From: Stutzerimonas stutzeri
GTDB lineage: Bacteria; Pseudomonadota; Gammaproteobacteria; Pseudomonadales; Pseudomonadaceae
Direction of reading: 5' to 3'
DNA: 64,000 nt
NCBI RefSeq assembly: GCF_024448895.1
Contig: NZ_JAMOIC010000003.1
Location: 124,001 to 188,000 of the forward strand
The position numbers and the translations under genes were made by a program. The notes under the pieces were generated by a model, which worked only from the letters and a program-made list of their open reading frames with translations, was not told the DNA's origin and did not search any database. How positions within the stretch are numbered: the first letter of the stretch is position 1; each line of letters opens with the position of its first letter. This document shows, in pieces, positions 47,999-58,008 of this stretch.

Positions 47999-48238
47999 CG
48001 TCGTTTGGTCTGTTGAAGCGGGGGCGAGAGTTTAGCAGGGCTGGCCCTTCGAATTGGGATTGCTCGGCGACTGCAACTACCGGTCGTCGCCAGCGAGGCT
48101 GGGTTATGCCGTGCAATGCTCTAGTCTATGCGCCGACGCCCGCTTTAGGCCGCTCGGCCTGCCGTCCCGCTTCACACAAGGAGGTGTAATTCAAGGTGGT
48201 TGCACACCTTACTGCTCCGCAAGAATCGGGGAACAAAA

Positions 48239-49897
48239 GTGACATCGTCCGTTAAATCTTTGCGTCTGGTTCTGCTCGCCGACGAGCCGGAGTGGCGTGA
48301 GCGTCTGCAGGCCGCGCTGAAAACGTTGCACAGCCCGCAGCCGCTGGTCGTCGCGACCGATTGGCCTGCCGCCAACGCCTTGCTGAGCGAGGCCGGGATC
48401 AACGTGCTGCTCACCACTGCACAGCACCGCCCGGAATCAGGGCGCTTTCCTTGGCCAACGGTGCTACTGGTCGAACAGAACCCGGTCGAACCGCCCGATG
48501 GCGTAATCGACTGGTTGGTAGGGCCGCAGTTCGACCCGGAGTTGTTGCGTCGCTGCATCCATTACGCCCGTGAACGCTGCAATCTGCAGAGCATTCTGCA
48601 GCGTCTGGCGATTCAGGATCCGTTGACCGGCATCGCCAACCGCCAAGGCTTCCAGGCGTTGATGGCGACGGAGCTGCTGGCTCATGACGGCGATGAGCTG
48701 GTCCTGGGCGTTCTCGATCTGGACAATTTCCGACGCGTAAACGATGCCCTTGGCCACCAGGCCGGTGATCGGCTGATCGTCCAGACGGTGGCGCGATTGA
48801 AAGCGCAGCTGGAGGTCGGTGATCGGCTCGGTCGACTCGGCGGTGACGAATTCGCCGTGTTGCTGGACGCCTCCCGCCCCGGGCGCGCCGAACGACTGGC
48901 TGACCAGCTGATGGAAGCCCTGGCCGAGCCGTACTGGATCGATGGCGAGAGCCTGATGCTTGGTTGCAGCCTTGGGCTTGCGCGCGCCAAAGCCGATACC
49001 GATGCCGACCAATTGCTGTGGCTGGCACAGATTGCGATGCGCCACGCCAAGGCCAGTCAGGGTTGCACCTGGTATCTCTACAACGAACGCGTCAACCGCA
49101 GCGCCGGCAACCTGGCCGACCTTGAAGGGGAACTGCGCCGCGCACTGCGACGGGATGATCTGGAGCTGCATTACCAGCCGAGGCTGTGCATCGAAACGGG
49201 GCGCATCGTCGGCATGGAAGCGCTGGTGCGCTGGCCTCATGCCGAACGCGGACTGCTGGCACCTGACGAGTTCATCCCGATGGCCGAGGAGAGCGGTCTC
49301 ATCGTGCCGCTGGGTTACTGGGTCATCTCGCGGGCACTGCGTGACATGCAGAGCCTGCGCGAAAGCGGAGCCGGCGAGCTGCACATGGCGGTCAATCTGT
49401 CGTTTCGGCAGTTCCAGGACAGCCAGCTGCTGTCCACGCTGGAGCGGCTGATCCACGAGCGCGGGGTGGACCCGCACTGGCTGGAGTTCGAGCTTACCGA
49501 AACCGCCGTCATGCGTCGCAGCGATCAGGTTCGCAGCACCATGAACGCCTTGGCGGCACTGGGCGTGCGCTTTTCCCTGGACGACTTCGGTACCGGCTTT
49601 TCATCATTCGTGCACCTCAGCCGCCTGCCCATCAGCTTGCTGAAGATCGATAAGAGCTTTGTCGATCAGATGAATGCACGCCCACAGAATGGTCGGCTGG
49701 TGCGGGCGATGATCGGTCTGGCCCATGAGCTGGGTCTTGAAGTCGTGGCCGAGGGGGTGGAGGGCGCGGCCCAGCTTGGTCAGCTACGACGCTTCGGCGC
49801 GGATCAGGTTCAGGGATATCTGATCAGTAAGCCATTGCCCCTGGCGGAGCTGGGCCGCTTTCTGGCCGAAGGCCGTGAGGCCCACGCCAGTGCCTGA
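48239..49897 (+). CDS. GGDEF-EAL protein, probable cyclic-di-GMP phosphodiesterase
   Basis: 552 residues. An N-terminal part of about 115 residues looks like a degenerate receiver domain (LRLVLLADEPEWRERLQ). It is followed by GGDEF (about 120-280, RLGGDEFAVLLD) and EAL (about 295-540: VGMEALVRWPH, FELTETAVM, LDDFGTGFSSF, KIDKSFVDQM and VVAEGVEG). All EAL catalytic motifs are intact. The GGDEF motif is intact but the inhibitory RxxD site reads EVGD. Hydrolysis of c-di-GMP is therefore the likelier activity. The start is GTG at 48239 with GGGGA six bases upstream. Next to rep it takes the position of the P. aeruginosa phosphodiesterase gene PA5295 (proE). Confidence 0.88.
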   Translation: MTSSVKSLRLVLLADEPEWRERLQAALKTLHSPQPLVVATDWPAANALLSEAGINVLLTTAQHRPESGRFPWPTVLLVEQNPVEPPDGVIDWLVGPQFDPELLRRCIHYARERCNLQSILQRLAIQDPLTGIANRQGFQALMATELLAHDGDELVLGVLDLDNFRRVNDALGHQAGDRLIVQTVARLKAQLEVGDRLGRLGGDEFAVLLDASRPGRAERLADQLMEALAEPYWIDGESLMLGCSLGLARAKADTDADQLLWLAQIAMRHAKASQGCTWYLYNERVNRSAGNLADLEGELRRALRRDDLELHYQPRLCIETGRIVGMEALVRWPHAERGLLAPDEFIPMAEESGLIVPLGYWVISRALRDMQSLRESGAGELHMAVNLSFRQFQDSQLLSTLERLIHERGVDPHWLEFELTETAVMRRSDQVRSTMNALAALGVRFSLDDFGTGFSSFVHLSRLPISLLKIDKSFVDQMNARPQNGRLVRAMIGLAHELGLEVVAEGVEGAAQLGQLRRFGADQVQGYLISKPLPLAELGRFLAEGREAHASA

Positions 49898-49933
49898 GTA
49901 AATGCGCCGGGCATTGCGCCCGGCGCCTGACGG

Positions 49934-51901
49934 CTACCGCACCATGTGCAGGAAGTGCATGTGCTTCTCGTACTGGTCAAGGATGTCGCCGATCACGCCT
50001 TCCCGGCTCCAGCCCATCACGTCGTAGTTCTGCCCGCCTTCATTGAGGTGGACTTCGGCGCGGAAGTAGGTGGGCTCGTCGCCGTCGCTCTCGGTGGCGA
50101 CGAAGCTTGGCATCGGATAGCCGCGCGGGCGCACCTGATAGATGAAGTCCGGCGCCCCTTCATGGGTGATCTGCAGCCCGTTGCGGTGATCCTCGCCTTC
50201 GGTCAGCTCGACACTGTAACCCTGCTTGCGCAGCTCTTCGGCAACCGAGGCGCAGGCCGGCGCGACGGTTTCGCTGAGAAAGCGCTCCACGTCCCCGCGG
50301 CGCGGATATTTGGTGAGGTTCTGCACCCGACGGCGCCAGCCGCCTTCCGATGGCGCTGCTGTGGGCGCGCTGCTGATCGCCTGATAACGCAGCCCTTGCT
50401 TGGTCGCGTCGACGCGTAGCGCCTTGAGCAGCCCCCACATGGCGCAGAGCAGCACGAGGGTGAATGGCAGGGCGCTGGCGATGGTGGCGGTTTGCAGAGC
50501 AGTCAGCCCGTCGGCGAGCAGCAGCGCGATAGCCACGGCACCCATGGACCCTGCCCAGAACATCCGTTGCCAGACGGGCGTCTGGCCCTGACCGCCGGAA
50601 GCGAGCATGTCTACCACCAGCGCGCCGGAGTCTGCAGAGGTCACGAAGAACACCACCACCATGATGATGGCGATCAGCGACAGCAGGGAGGCGAAGGGAA
50701 AGTGTTCGAGGAAGGCGAATAGCGCCAGCGAACTGTCTCGCTCGATGGCGGCGCCCAGGCTGTCGACGTGATCCCAGAGGATCATGTGAATAGCCGTGTC
50801 ACCAAATACCGTCATCCAGAGCAGCGTGAAAGCGGTGGGCACGAGCAAGACGCCGGTGACGAACTCGCGGATCGTCCGCCCGCGCGAAATGCGCGCAATG
50901 AACAGGCCGACGAAGGGCGACCAGGCCAACCACCAGCCCCAGTAGAACAGCGTCCAGCCGCCGATCCAGTCATTGGGCTCGTAAGCGTAGAGGTTGAAGG
51001 TGGCCGCGACGATCTCGGAGAAGTAGTTGCCGGTGTTCTGCACGAAGGTCTGCATGATGAAAACCGTGGGGCCGGCGATCAACACGATCAGCAGCAAGAG
51101 CACGGCCAGACCGAGGTTCAGCTCGGAGAGGCGACGTACGCCCTTGTCCAGTCCGGTCACCACCGAAATGGTCGCCAGCACCGTCGTGCCGGCAATCAGG
51201 GCGATCTGCACCGGCACTGATATGGGCAAGCCGTAGAGGTGATTAAGGCCGGTGTTGATCTGGGTAACGCCCAATCCAAGCGAGGTGGCTACGCCAAGTA
51301 CCGTACCGATGATGGCGAAGATATCCACCGCATGGCCAATAGGGCCGTAGATGCGTTCGCCGATCAGGGGGTACAGGGCTGAGCGCAGGGTCAGTGGCAG
51401 GCCTTGTCGAAAACTGAAGTAGGCCAGGATCATCGCAACGATGGCGTAGATGGCCCAGGCATGCAGGCCCCAGTGGAAGAACGTGATCTTCATCGCATCG
51501 CGGGCCGCGGTAGCAGTACCGCCTTCACCTACCGGGGGCGTGAGGAAGTGCATCACCGGTTCGGCGACGCCGAAGAACATCAGGCCGATCCCCATGCCGG
51601 CCGAAAACAGCATCGAAAACCAGGTCAGGTAGTTGTAGTCGGGCTCGCTGTGATCCGGGCCTAGCTTGATTTCACCATAGCGACTGAATGCCAACAGCAC
51701 GACGGTCAGCAGGATGATTGCCACCGCGAGGATATAGAACCAGCTGACGTTGGCGATGATCCATGCCTGGACTTCGCTGAACAGCCCCTGGGCATGTTCG
51801 GGAGCGGTGACGCTGTAGAGGACCAGCGCCAGGATCAGGACGGCAGAGCCGTAGAAAACGGGAGGGTTGAGAGTGGGAGAGGAAGACGTGTTGGCCTCCA
51901 T
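49934..51901 (-). CDS. betT: BCCT-family betaine/choline/carnitine transporter
   Basis: 655 residues with 12 membrane helices and a cytoplasmic C-terminal tail of about 150 residues (from near VDATKQGLRYQ). BCCT signatures are GMGIGLMFFGVAEPVMHF, the Trp-rich segment GGWTLFYWGWWLAWSPFVGLF and SADSGALVVDMLASGG. The transporter imports choline or betaine by proton or sodium symport; the long tail is typical of BetT-type, osmotically regulated carriers. AAGGAG nine bases before the ATG supports the start. It stands downstream of comM; no bet catabolic genes are nearby. Confidence 0.92.
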   Translation of the reverse strand: MEANTSSSPTLNPPVFYGSAVLILALVLYSVTAPEHAQGLFSEVQAWIIANVSWFYILAVAIILLTVVLLAFSRYGEIKLGPDHSEPDYNYLTWFSMLFSAGMGIGLMFFGVAEPVMHFLTPPVGEGGTATAARDAMKITFFHWGLHAWAIYAIVAMILAYFSFRQGLPLTLRSALYPLIGERIYGPIGHAVDIFAIIGTVLGVATSLGLGVTQINTGLNHLYGLPISVPVQIALIAGTTVLATISVVTGLDKGVRRLSELNLGLAVLLLLIVLIAGPTVFIMQTFVQNTGNYFSEIVAATFNLYAYEPNDWIGGWTLFYWGWWLAWSPFVGLFIARISRGRTIREFVTGVLLVPTAFTLLWMTVFGDTAIHMILWDHVDSLGAAIERDSSLALFAFLEHFPFASLLSLIAIIMVVVFFVTSADSGALVVDMLASGGQGQTPVWQRMFWAGSMGAVAIALLLADGLTALQTATIASALPFTLVLLCAMWGLLKALRVDATKQGLRYQAISSAPTAAPSEGGWRRRVQNLTKYPRRGDVERFLSETVAPACASVAEELRKQGYSVELTEGEDHRNGLQITHEGAPDFIYQVRPRGYPMPSFVATESDGDEPTYFRAEVHLNEGGQNYDVMGWSREGVIGDILDQYEKHMHFLHMVR

Positions 51902-52122
51902 GCTGCGCTCCTTTGATTACCGATTAGGGAGTGGCCGCCTGTGGCGAAGAGGACGTAACCTAACATATTGGTCAGGATCAGACTGGATCGTTCGGCCTTG
52001 ATCAACAGCTGGCTTTTGTCTTCGAGCGCCGTAATGAGCAGGGTGCGGCGGCAACCGCCAATGATCACCGGCCTGTCGAGCCAGGTAAATTCGGCTGGCT
52101 CGTGTCTCTTTGGCGTATCGGT

Positions 52123-53622
52123 TCAGCTGCCCTGGCTGCCGGGGCGATACTGCAACGCCTCGGCCAGGTGTGGACGTCCAATGGACTCGGCCTGCTGCAG
52201 ATCAGCCAGCGTTCGTGCCACTTTCAGTATCCGGTGAGCAGCACGCAGCGACAGGCCGAGCCGTTCGCAGGCTCGTTCGAGCCATGATTGATCTTCGGGC
52301 TGCAGCTGGCAGTGGCTGCGCAATCCGGTCAGGTCGAGAAACGCGTTAGCGCAGCCCTGGCGCTGCAGCTGGATGCGCCGCGCATCGGTCACCTGTTGGG
52401 CGACGAGTTGCGTCGTCTCGTTACTGGCAAGCGGGGCGTTCAGCGCCGTCGCCTCGCGTGCCACCGTCAGGTGCAGGTCGATACGGTCGAGCAGCGGCCC
52501 GGATAGCTTGCCGCGGTAGCGCTGGATCTGATCCGGCGAACAGCGGCAGCGGCCGCTCGGGTCACCCAGATAACCGCACGGGCAGGGGTTCATTGCTGCG
52601 ACCAGCTGGAAGCGTGCCGGGAATCGCACCTTGTCTCGCGCGCGGGCGATGACGATGCAACCGGACTCTAGCGGCTCTCGAAGCACCTCCAGAACCTTGC
52701 GGTCGAATTCGGGCAATTCATCCAGAAAAAGCACCCCCTGATGCGCGAGCGTGATTTCACCTGGCCGCGGGCGGCTTCCGCCACCGACCAGCGCCGGTCC
52801 GGATGCACTGTGATGGGGCTGTCTGAAGGGTCGCTGCGGCCAGTGTTCCAGTGGCGACTGGCTGGCCACCGACTGGATTGCCGCGACTTCCAGCGCTTCC
52901 TGTTCTTCGAGCGGTGGCAGCAGCCCCGGTAGACGACTGGCGAGCAGCGTTTTGCCGGTGCCCGGAGGGCCTGAAAAAAGCAGATTGTGCGCCCCGGCTG
53001 CCGCGACCAGCAGGCCGCGCTTGGCGGCCATCTGACCCTGTACATCGGCCAGGTCCGGATAGGGCAGGACCTGACGCAGCAGCCCCTGGGCTTCGAACGG
53101 GGCGATGGGTGCCACGCCGTTGAAATGTGCCGCGACCTCGAGCAGATGGTCCGCCGCGTACACCACCAGACCGGACGCCAAGCTTGCTTCTTCAGCGTTT
53201 GCTCGCGGCACCAGCAGCGCGCGTCCGGCCTTGCGTGCAGCGAGGGCAGCAGGCAAGACGCCCTGGACCGGCCGCAGTGCGCCCGACAGGGCCAATTCGC
53301 CGAGGCATTCGAGGCTATCCAGACGGTCCCCGGGGATCTGAGCACTGGCAGCGAGAATGCCGAGGGCGATCGCGAGGTCAAAGCGGCCGCCGTCTTTGGG
53401 CAGGTCAGCCGGGGCGAGATTCAATGTGATACGGCGAGCGGGGAAGTCGAAGCCTGAGGTAAGGATCGCGCTGCGTACGCGATCCTTACTTTCCTTGACT
53501 GCCGTTTCCGGCAGACCAACCAGGGCGAGCGAGGGCAGGCCATTAGCGAGATGCGCCTCGACCGTGACGGTCGGCGCTTCCACGCCAACCTGGGCGCGGC
53601 TGTGAACTATTGCAAGGGACAT
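52123..53622 (-). CDS. comM: ComM/YifB-family Mg-chelatase-like AAA+ protein
   Basis: 499 residues. An N-terminal Lon-protease-like domain (VEAHLANGLPSLALVGLPETA, LAPADLPKDGGRFDLAIALG) precedes the AAA+ core with Walker A SGPPGTGKTLLA, Walker B VLFLDELPEFDRKVLEVLREP, and the MNPCPCGYLGD zinc-type loop. ComM is a branch-migration helicase that helps recombine incoming DNA in natural transformation. It follows ubiK by 31 bases on the same strand. P. stutzeri is known to be naturally transformable, which fits. Confidence 0.95.
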   Translation of the reverse strand: MSLAIVHSRAQVGVEAPTVTVEAHLANGLPSLALVGLPETAVKESKDRVRSAILTSGFDFPARRITLNLAPADLPKDGGRFDLAIALGILAASAQIPGDRLDSLECLGELALSGALRPVQGVLPAALAARKAGRALLVPRANAEEASLASGLVVYAADHLLEVAAHFNGVAPIAPFEAQGLLRQVLPYPDLADVQGQMAAKRGLLVAAAGAHNLLFSGPPGTGKTLLASRLPGLLPPLEEQEALEVAAIQSVASQSPLEHWPQRPFRQPHHSASGPALVGGGSRPRPGEITLAHQGVLFLDELPEFDRKVLEVLREPLESGCIVIARARDKVRFPARFQLVAAMNPCPCGYLGDPSGRCRCSPDQIQRYRGKLSGPLLDRIDLHLTVAREATALNAPLASNETTQLVAQQVTDARRIQLQRQGCANAFLDLTGLRSHCQLQPEDQSWLERACERLGLSLRAAHRILKVARTLADLQQAESIGRPHLAEALQYRPGSQGS

Positions 53623-53653
53623 CCGATCACTCCTTTGATCGTTGCCGCCGGGT

Positions 53654-53917
53654 TTATTCGGAGGCGGGTGGCGTCAGCTTTTCTTCCATTTCTGCGACCT
53701 TGGCCTCGAGAGCTTCGAGACGGGCGCGAGTGCGGGCGAGAACGACCATCTGGGTATCGAATTCTTCACGGCTGACTACGTCCAGCTTGCTCAGCGCGCT
53801 TTGCAAGATGCTCTTGAACTGAGCCTCGATGTCGGCGCGGGGCAGGGGCGTCTCACCATTGAACAGGCGTGAGGCCTGGGAGCCGATGGCGTCGAGAAAA
53901 GCTTTTGGTGGAAACAT
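53654..53917 (-). CDS. ubiK: Ubiquinone biosynthesis accessory factor UbiK
   Basis: 87 residues of the BMFP/UbiK family: MFPPKAFLDAIGSQASRL at the start, then IEAQFKSILQSALSKLDVVSREEFD (in two parts) and a C-terminal coiled coil, VLARTRARLEALEAKVAEMEEKL. UbiK assists aerobic ubiquinone synthesis together with UbiJ. AGGTGAT lies just before the ATG at 53917; the frame is open upstream to 54025 but not supported. It heads the leftward ubiK-comM unit and is divergent from glnK. Confidence 0.92.
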   Translation of the reverse strand: MFPPKAFLDAIGSQASRLFNGETPLPRADIEAQFKSILQSALSKLDVVSREEFDTQMVVLARTRARLEALEAKVAEMEEKLTPPASE

Positions 53918-54017
53918 GCTGATCACCTGTGTTCTGAGCGGCGGGCAGTGTAGCACGCTCCTCTGGCTGCCCTTTTTTGACCGCGTGCACGTTTGCGGGC
54001 ATTGGCTGACAGGCGAT

Positions 54018-54034
54018 CGCACCATTCAGGTGCA
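54018..54034. promoter_or_regulatory. NtrC binding site
   Basis: CGCACCATTCAGGTGCA matches the NtrC consensus TGCACY-N5-RGTGCA at 11 of 12 specified positions (first base C instead of T) and lies about 85-90 bases upstream of the sigma-54 promoter, an ordinary enhancer distance. Confidence 0.8.
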
Positions 54035-54109
54035 TCATTTTCCGCCTCTGTTCAGTTGCGTCCGGTCGACCGCGGTGCGCGGCGCGTCAGATCGGGAGTT
54101 TCAGAAAAT

Positions 54110-54125
54110 TGGCATCGTTTCTGCT
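54110..54125 (+). promoter_or_regulatory. Sigma-54 promoter of glnK-amtB1-amtB2
   Basis: TGGCATCGTTTCTGCT carries the invariant GG and GC elements ten bases apart and a near-consensus -24 box (TGGCAT). Transcription should begin near 54136, giving a leader of about 180 bases before glnK. Confidence 0.75.
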
Positions 54126-54298
54126 TGGTTCATCCTGACGCATGCGCCGACAGGTTGCGGTGCATAGGCGATTCGGGACGTTTCGTCGGATCGGTTGATG
54201 GTGTCGGAAGGTCGCTCGGCAACGCCGGCGCGTTACAAGAGCCAGACACTGCGCTTAGACTTGAGCCGGGTTCGTACTTCTGGGGCAAGTCCACCTAA

Positions 54299-54652
<354 letters not shown>

Positions 54653-54758
54653 CGGCCCGACGCGTCGCGAGCGACTTGGATTTCGCCACGCGCCGACCGA
54701 AGTTTTGCGATTGCCTGCTTAGCAGGCCTACGAACCCCCACGCCCCAGGAGTAAAACC

Positions 54759-56075
54759 ATGACTCTGCGAAAATTCGCAGGGCTAGGAGCCCTTTTGTCT
54801 CTGATAAGCCCAGGCATTGCCATGGCGCAGGAGGCAACGCTTGATTCAGGCGATACGGCATGGATGCTCACGGCCACTGCGCTCGTGCTCTTCATGACGA
54901 TTCCGGGCCTGGCGCTGTTCTATGGCGGCATGGTCCGTTCCAAGAACATTCTTTCGGTGATGATGCAGTGTTTCGCCATCACTGGCCTTATGAGCATCCT
55001 CTGGATGGTCTACGGCTACAGCCTGGCATTCGACACGGCTGGCATGGAAGCGGGCGTCACCAATCTCAATTCCTTCGTCGGCGGGCTGGGTCGTGTGTTT
55101 CTCAGCGGTCTGACGCCTGACAGTCTGACCGGCACCGTGCCGGAGAGCGTCTTCATCACCTTTCAGATGACCTTCGCCATCATTACCCCGGCGCTGATCG
55201 TCGGAGCCTTCGCCGAGCGCATGAAATTCTCCGCGATGCTCGTGTTCATGACCGTGTGGTTCACCCTTGTCTACGCACCGATCGCACACATGGTCTGGGG
55301 CGGCGACGGCGGTCTTATGTGGGACTGGGGAGTACTCGATTTCGCTGGCGGCACGGTAGTCCATATCAACGCCGGTATCGCGGGTCTGGTGGCGTGCATC
55401 GTGTTGGGCAAGCGCAAAGGGTTCCCGACCACGGCGATGGCACCGCACAACCTAGGCCTGACCCTTGTCGGCGCCGCCATGCTCTGGATCGGCTGGTTCG
55501 GCTTCAATGCAGGCTCTTCGCTGGGCGCCAACGGCACCGCCGGTATGGCGATGCTGGTCACTCAGATCGCCACGGCTGCTGCTGCTCTGGGTTGGATGTT
55601 TGCCGAGTGGATGACCCACGGCAAACCCAGCGCGCTGGGTATCGCTTCCGGCGTCGTGGCCGGTCTGGTCGCGGTGACCCCGGCAGCCGGCACGGTCGGT
55701 CCAATGGGCGCGCTGATTATCGGTCTCGCCTCGGGCGTCATCTGTTTCTTCTGCGCCACCAGCCTCAAACGCAAGCTCGGTTACGACGACTCTCTGGATG
55801 CCTTTGGCGTGCACGGGATAGGCGGCATCGTCGGTGCGTTGCTCACTGGTGTGTTCGCGGCCCCGGCACTGGGCGGCTTCGGCGAGGTGGAGAACATCGC
55901 GCTGCAACTGTGGATTCAGTTCAAGGGCGTGCTCTTCACGGTCGTCTACACCGCCATCGTCACCTTCGTGATTCTCAAGGTGATCGACATGGTGATGGGC
56001 CTGCGCGTCAGCGAAGAGGAAGAAACCATCGGCCTTGATCTCAGCTTGCACAACGAGCGTGGCTACAACCTGTAA
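54759..56075 (+). CDS. amtB1: Ammonium transporter AmtB1
   Basis: 438 residues. A signal peptide (LGALLSLISPGIAMAQ) precedes 11 membrane helices of the Amt fold. Pore residues are kept: the gate Phe in FQMTFAIITPALIVGAFAER, the Asp and first twin-His in LDFAGGTVVHINAG, the second His in DAFGVHGIGGIVGAL and WFGFNAGSSLG. The C-terminal tail [17 protein letters not shown] is the GlnK-contact region. It imports ammonium under nitrogen limitation, second in the glnK operon (106 bases after glnK). Confidence 0.96.
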   Translation: MTLRKFAGLGALLSLISPGIAMAQEATLDSGDTAWMLTATALVLFMTIPGLALFYGGMVRSKNILSVMMQCFAITGLMSILWMVYGYSLAFDTAGMEAGVTNLNSFVGGLGRVFLSGLTPDSLTGTVPESVFITFQMTFAIITPALIVGAFAERMKFSAMLVFMTVWFTLVYAPIAHMVWGGDGGLMWDWGVLDFAGGTVVHINAGIAGLVACIVLGKRKGFPTTAMAPHNLGLTLVGAAMLWIGWFGFNAGSSLGANGTAGMAMLVTQIATAAAALGWMFAEWMTHGKPSALGIASGVVAGLVAVTPAAGTVGPMGALIIGLASGVICFFCATSLKRKLGYDDSLDAFGVHGIGGIVGALLTGVFAAPALGGFGEVENIALQLWIQFKGVLFTVVYTAIVTFVILKVIDMVMGLRVSEEEETIGLDLSLHNERGYNL

Positions 56076-56156
56076 GCACACGGAGTGCGCCCGGAGCCAA
56101 CCCGGGCGCCTTAACCGAACAGCGCCATGAGGCGCGACGGCAAAAGGTGATAAACA

Positions 56157-57410
56157 ATGGATAGCACAGCACTGATACCCGTCCAGTACGGACTCGACAC
56201 CTTCTACTTCCTCATCTGCGGCGCGCTGGTGATGTGGATGGCGGCCGGTTTCTCCATGCTCGAAGCCGGTCTGGTTCGTGCCAAGAACACAGCCGAGATC
56301 CTCACCAAGAACATCGTGCTCTATGCAGTGGCTTCGATCATGTACCTGCTGATCGGCTACTACATCATGTACTCCAGCCCGGACGGCGGCATTCTGCCGA
56401 GCCTGGGTTTTCTGATCGGTGACGAGAACGCTGTCGATGTCGTGGCAGCCGGCGGTGAGGACGCGCCTTACTACTCGACCCGCGCCGACTTCTTCTTCCA
56501 GGTGGTCTTTGCGGCAACCTGCATGTCGGTGGTATCCGGTGCGGTGGCCGAGCGGATGAAGCTCTGGGCCTTTATCGCCTTCGCAGTGGTGATGACCGGT
56601 GTGATCTATCCGGTGCAAGGTTTCTGGAAGTGGGGCGGCGGGTTCCTCGACGCGGCCGGATTCCTGGATTTCGCAGGGTCAGGTCTGGTGCACATGGCCG
56701 GCGCTTCGGCTGCCCTGGCTGGTGTGCTGCTGCTTGGTCCGCGTCGGGGTAAATATGGCCCCAACGGTCAGATCAATGCGATTCCCGGTGCCAACCTTCC
56801 ACTGGCGACCCTGGGCGCTTTCATCCTGTGGATGGGCTGGTTCGGCTTCAACGGTGGTTCGCAGCTGAAGATGAGCACCATCGAAGACGCAAACGCCGTC
56901 GCGCAGGTCTTCACCAACACCAACATGGCCGCCGCCGGTGGCCTGGTCGCTGCGCTGATCACCGCCCGTCTGCTGTTCGGCAAGTCCGACCTGACCATGG
57001 TGCTCAACGGCGCGCTGGCGGGTCTGGTTGCCATCACAGCTGAGCCGCTCACCCCAAGCGCGCTGCAGTCGGTCCTGATCGGCGGTGTGGGTGGTGTGCT
57101 GGTTGTGTTCAGCATCCTTGGGCTCGACAAGCTGAAGCTGGATGATCCGGTCGGTGCCATCTCGGTACACGGTGTCGTCGGCATGTGGGGCCTGCTGGCC
57201 GTGCCGCTGACCAACGCCGATGCATCCTTCGGCGCTCAGCTGCTGGGCCTGGTTTCGATCTTCGCCTGGGTATTTATCGCCAGCCTGATCGTCTGGAGCA
57301 TCATCAAGGCAGTCATGGGGCTGCGCGTCAGCGAAGAGGAAGAATACGAGGGCGTCGACGTCGTCGAATGCGGCCTCGAAGCCTACCCGGAGTTCACCAA
57401 CAAGCGTTGA
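56157..57410 (+). CDS. amtB2: Ammonium transporter AmtB2
   Basis: 417 residues, a second Amt protein only partly similar to AmtB1. It lacks an obvious signal peptide ([20 protein letters not shown]) and has a longer first loop region with [20 protein letters not shown]. Pore features remain: [14 protein letters not shown] with the first twin-His, [15 protein letters not shown] with the second, and WFGFNGGSQ. The tail [17 protein letters not shown] resembles the GlnK-binding tail of AmtB1. Spacing of 81 bases after amtB1 and a terminator after it make it the last gene of the operon, as in P. stutzeri A1501. Division of work between the two is unknown from sequence. Confidence 0.94.
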   Translation: MDSTALIPVQYGLDTFYFLICGALVMWMAAGFSMLEAGLVRAKNTAEILTKNIVLYAVASIMYLLIGYYIMYSSPDGGILPSLGFLIGDENAVDVVAAGGEDAPYYSTRADFFFQVVFAATCMSVVSGAVAERMKLWAFIAFAVVMTGVIYPVQGFWKWGGGFLDAAGFLDFAGSGLVHMAGASAALAGVLLLGPRRGKYGPNGQINAIPGANLPLATLGAFILWMGWFGFNGGSQLKMSTIEDANAVAQVFTNTNMAAAGGLVAALITARLLFGKSDLTMVLNGALAGLVAITAEPLTPSALQSVLIGGVGGVLVVFSILGLDKLKLDDPVGAISVHGVVGMWGLLAVPLTNADASFGAQLLGLVSIFAWVFIASLIVWSIIKAVMGLRVSEEEEYEGVDVVECGLEAYPEFTNKR

Positions 57411-57426
57411 TTCGTCAGCTGTCGAC

Positions 57427-57456
57427 AAGGGCGCCTTCGGGCGCCCTTTGTTTTTT
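57427..57456 (+). terminator. Rho-independent terminator of the glnK operon
   Basis: Arms AAGGGCGCC and GGCGCCCTT with a TTCG loop, followed by TGTTTTTT; it lies 16 bases after the amtB2 stop codon. Confidence 0.95.
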
Positions 57457-57508
57457 CTGGCGCCGCGCTAGAATGCGCTGCGTTCCGGTGAGCCAGAGGC
57501 GCTCGACG

Positions 57509-57934
57509 ATGTGGCGACAGACGATCATTACACTGCAGCCGCGACCGCGGGGTTTTCACCTGATTACCGACGAGCTGCTGGCGCAATTGCCGGAACTGCA
57601 ACAATGCCAGACCGGTCTGTTACACCTGTGGCTGCGCCATACATCCGCCTCGCTCACCATCAATGAAAATGCCGACGGTGCGGTCAGGCGCGATTTCGAG
57701 CGGTTCTTCAACCGCTTGGTGCCACAGGGTCAGGGTGGATACGAGCATGATTATGAAGGGCCGGACGATCTTCCAGCGCACTTCAAGGCGAGCCTGTTGG
57801 GCTGCCAGGTAAGCCTCCCGATCAGCGAGGGGCGGCTGGCATTGGGGACGTGGCAAGGCGTCTATCTGGGGGAACACCGCGATCAGGGTGGGCCCAGACA
57901 AGTGCTGGCGACATTGCACGGGATGGCAAGTTGA
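57509..57934 (+). CDS. yjbQ: YjbQ-family protein
   Basis: 141 residues, the length of the YjbQ/UPF0047 family. Signatures are [37 protein letters not shown] (split), [21 protein letters not shown] and [16 protein letters not shown]. Its fold places conserved His and Glu residues in a trimeric site; E. coli YjbQ has a weak thiamine-phosphate synthase activity, and the true role is uncertain. The ATG at 57509 follows GAGG by about nine bases; the frame is open far upstream inside amtB2 without meaning. It is a separate unit after the glnK-operon terminator. Confidence 0.92.
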   Translation: MWRQTIITLQPRPRGFHLITDELLAQLPELQQCQTGLLHLWLRHTSASLTINENADGAVRRDFERFFNRLVPQGQGGYEHDYEGPDDLPAHFKASLLGCQVSLPISEGRLALGTWQGVYLGEHRDQGGPRQVLATLHGMAS

Positions 57935-58008
57935 ATTTTTTTTGGCGATGGCGAACAAAGCACATCGCTGGGCTATAACTTCCGCTTTGGCATGGTACGA
58001 GGTTGAAC

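Noticed and set aside
55452-56618. Leftward frame across amtB1 and amtB2
   Set aside because: His- and Asp-rich shadow of two membrane proteins; it spans the intergenic region and has no recognisable motif.
56157-57410. Suspected loss of a pore histidine in AmtB2
   Set aside because: The region [10 protein letters not shown] differs from AmtB1, but the twin-His positions are in FAGSGLVHM and ISVHG, and both are present.
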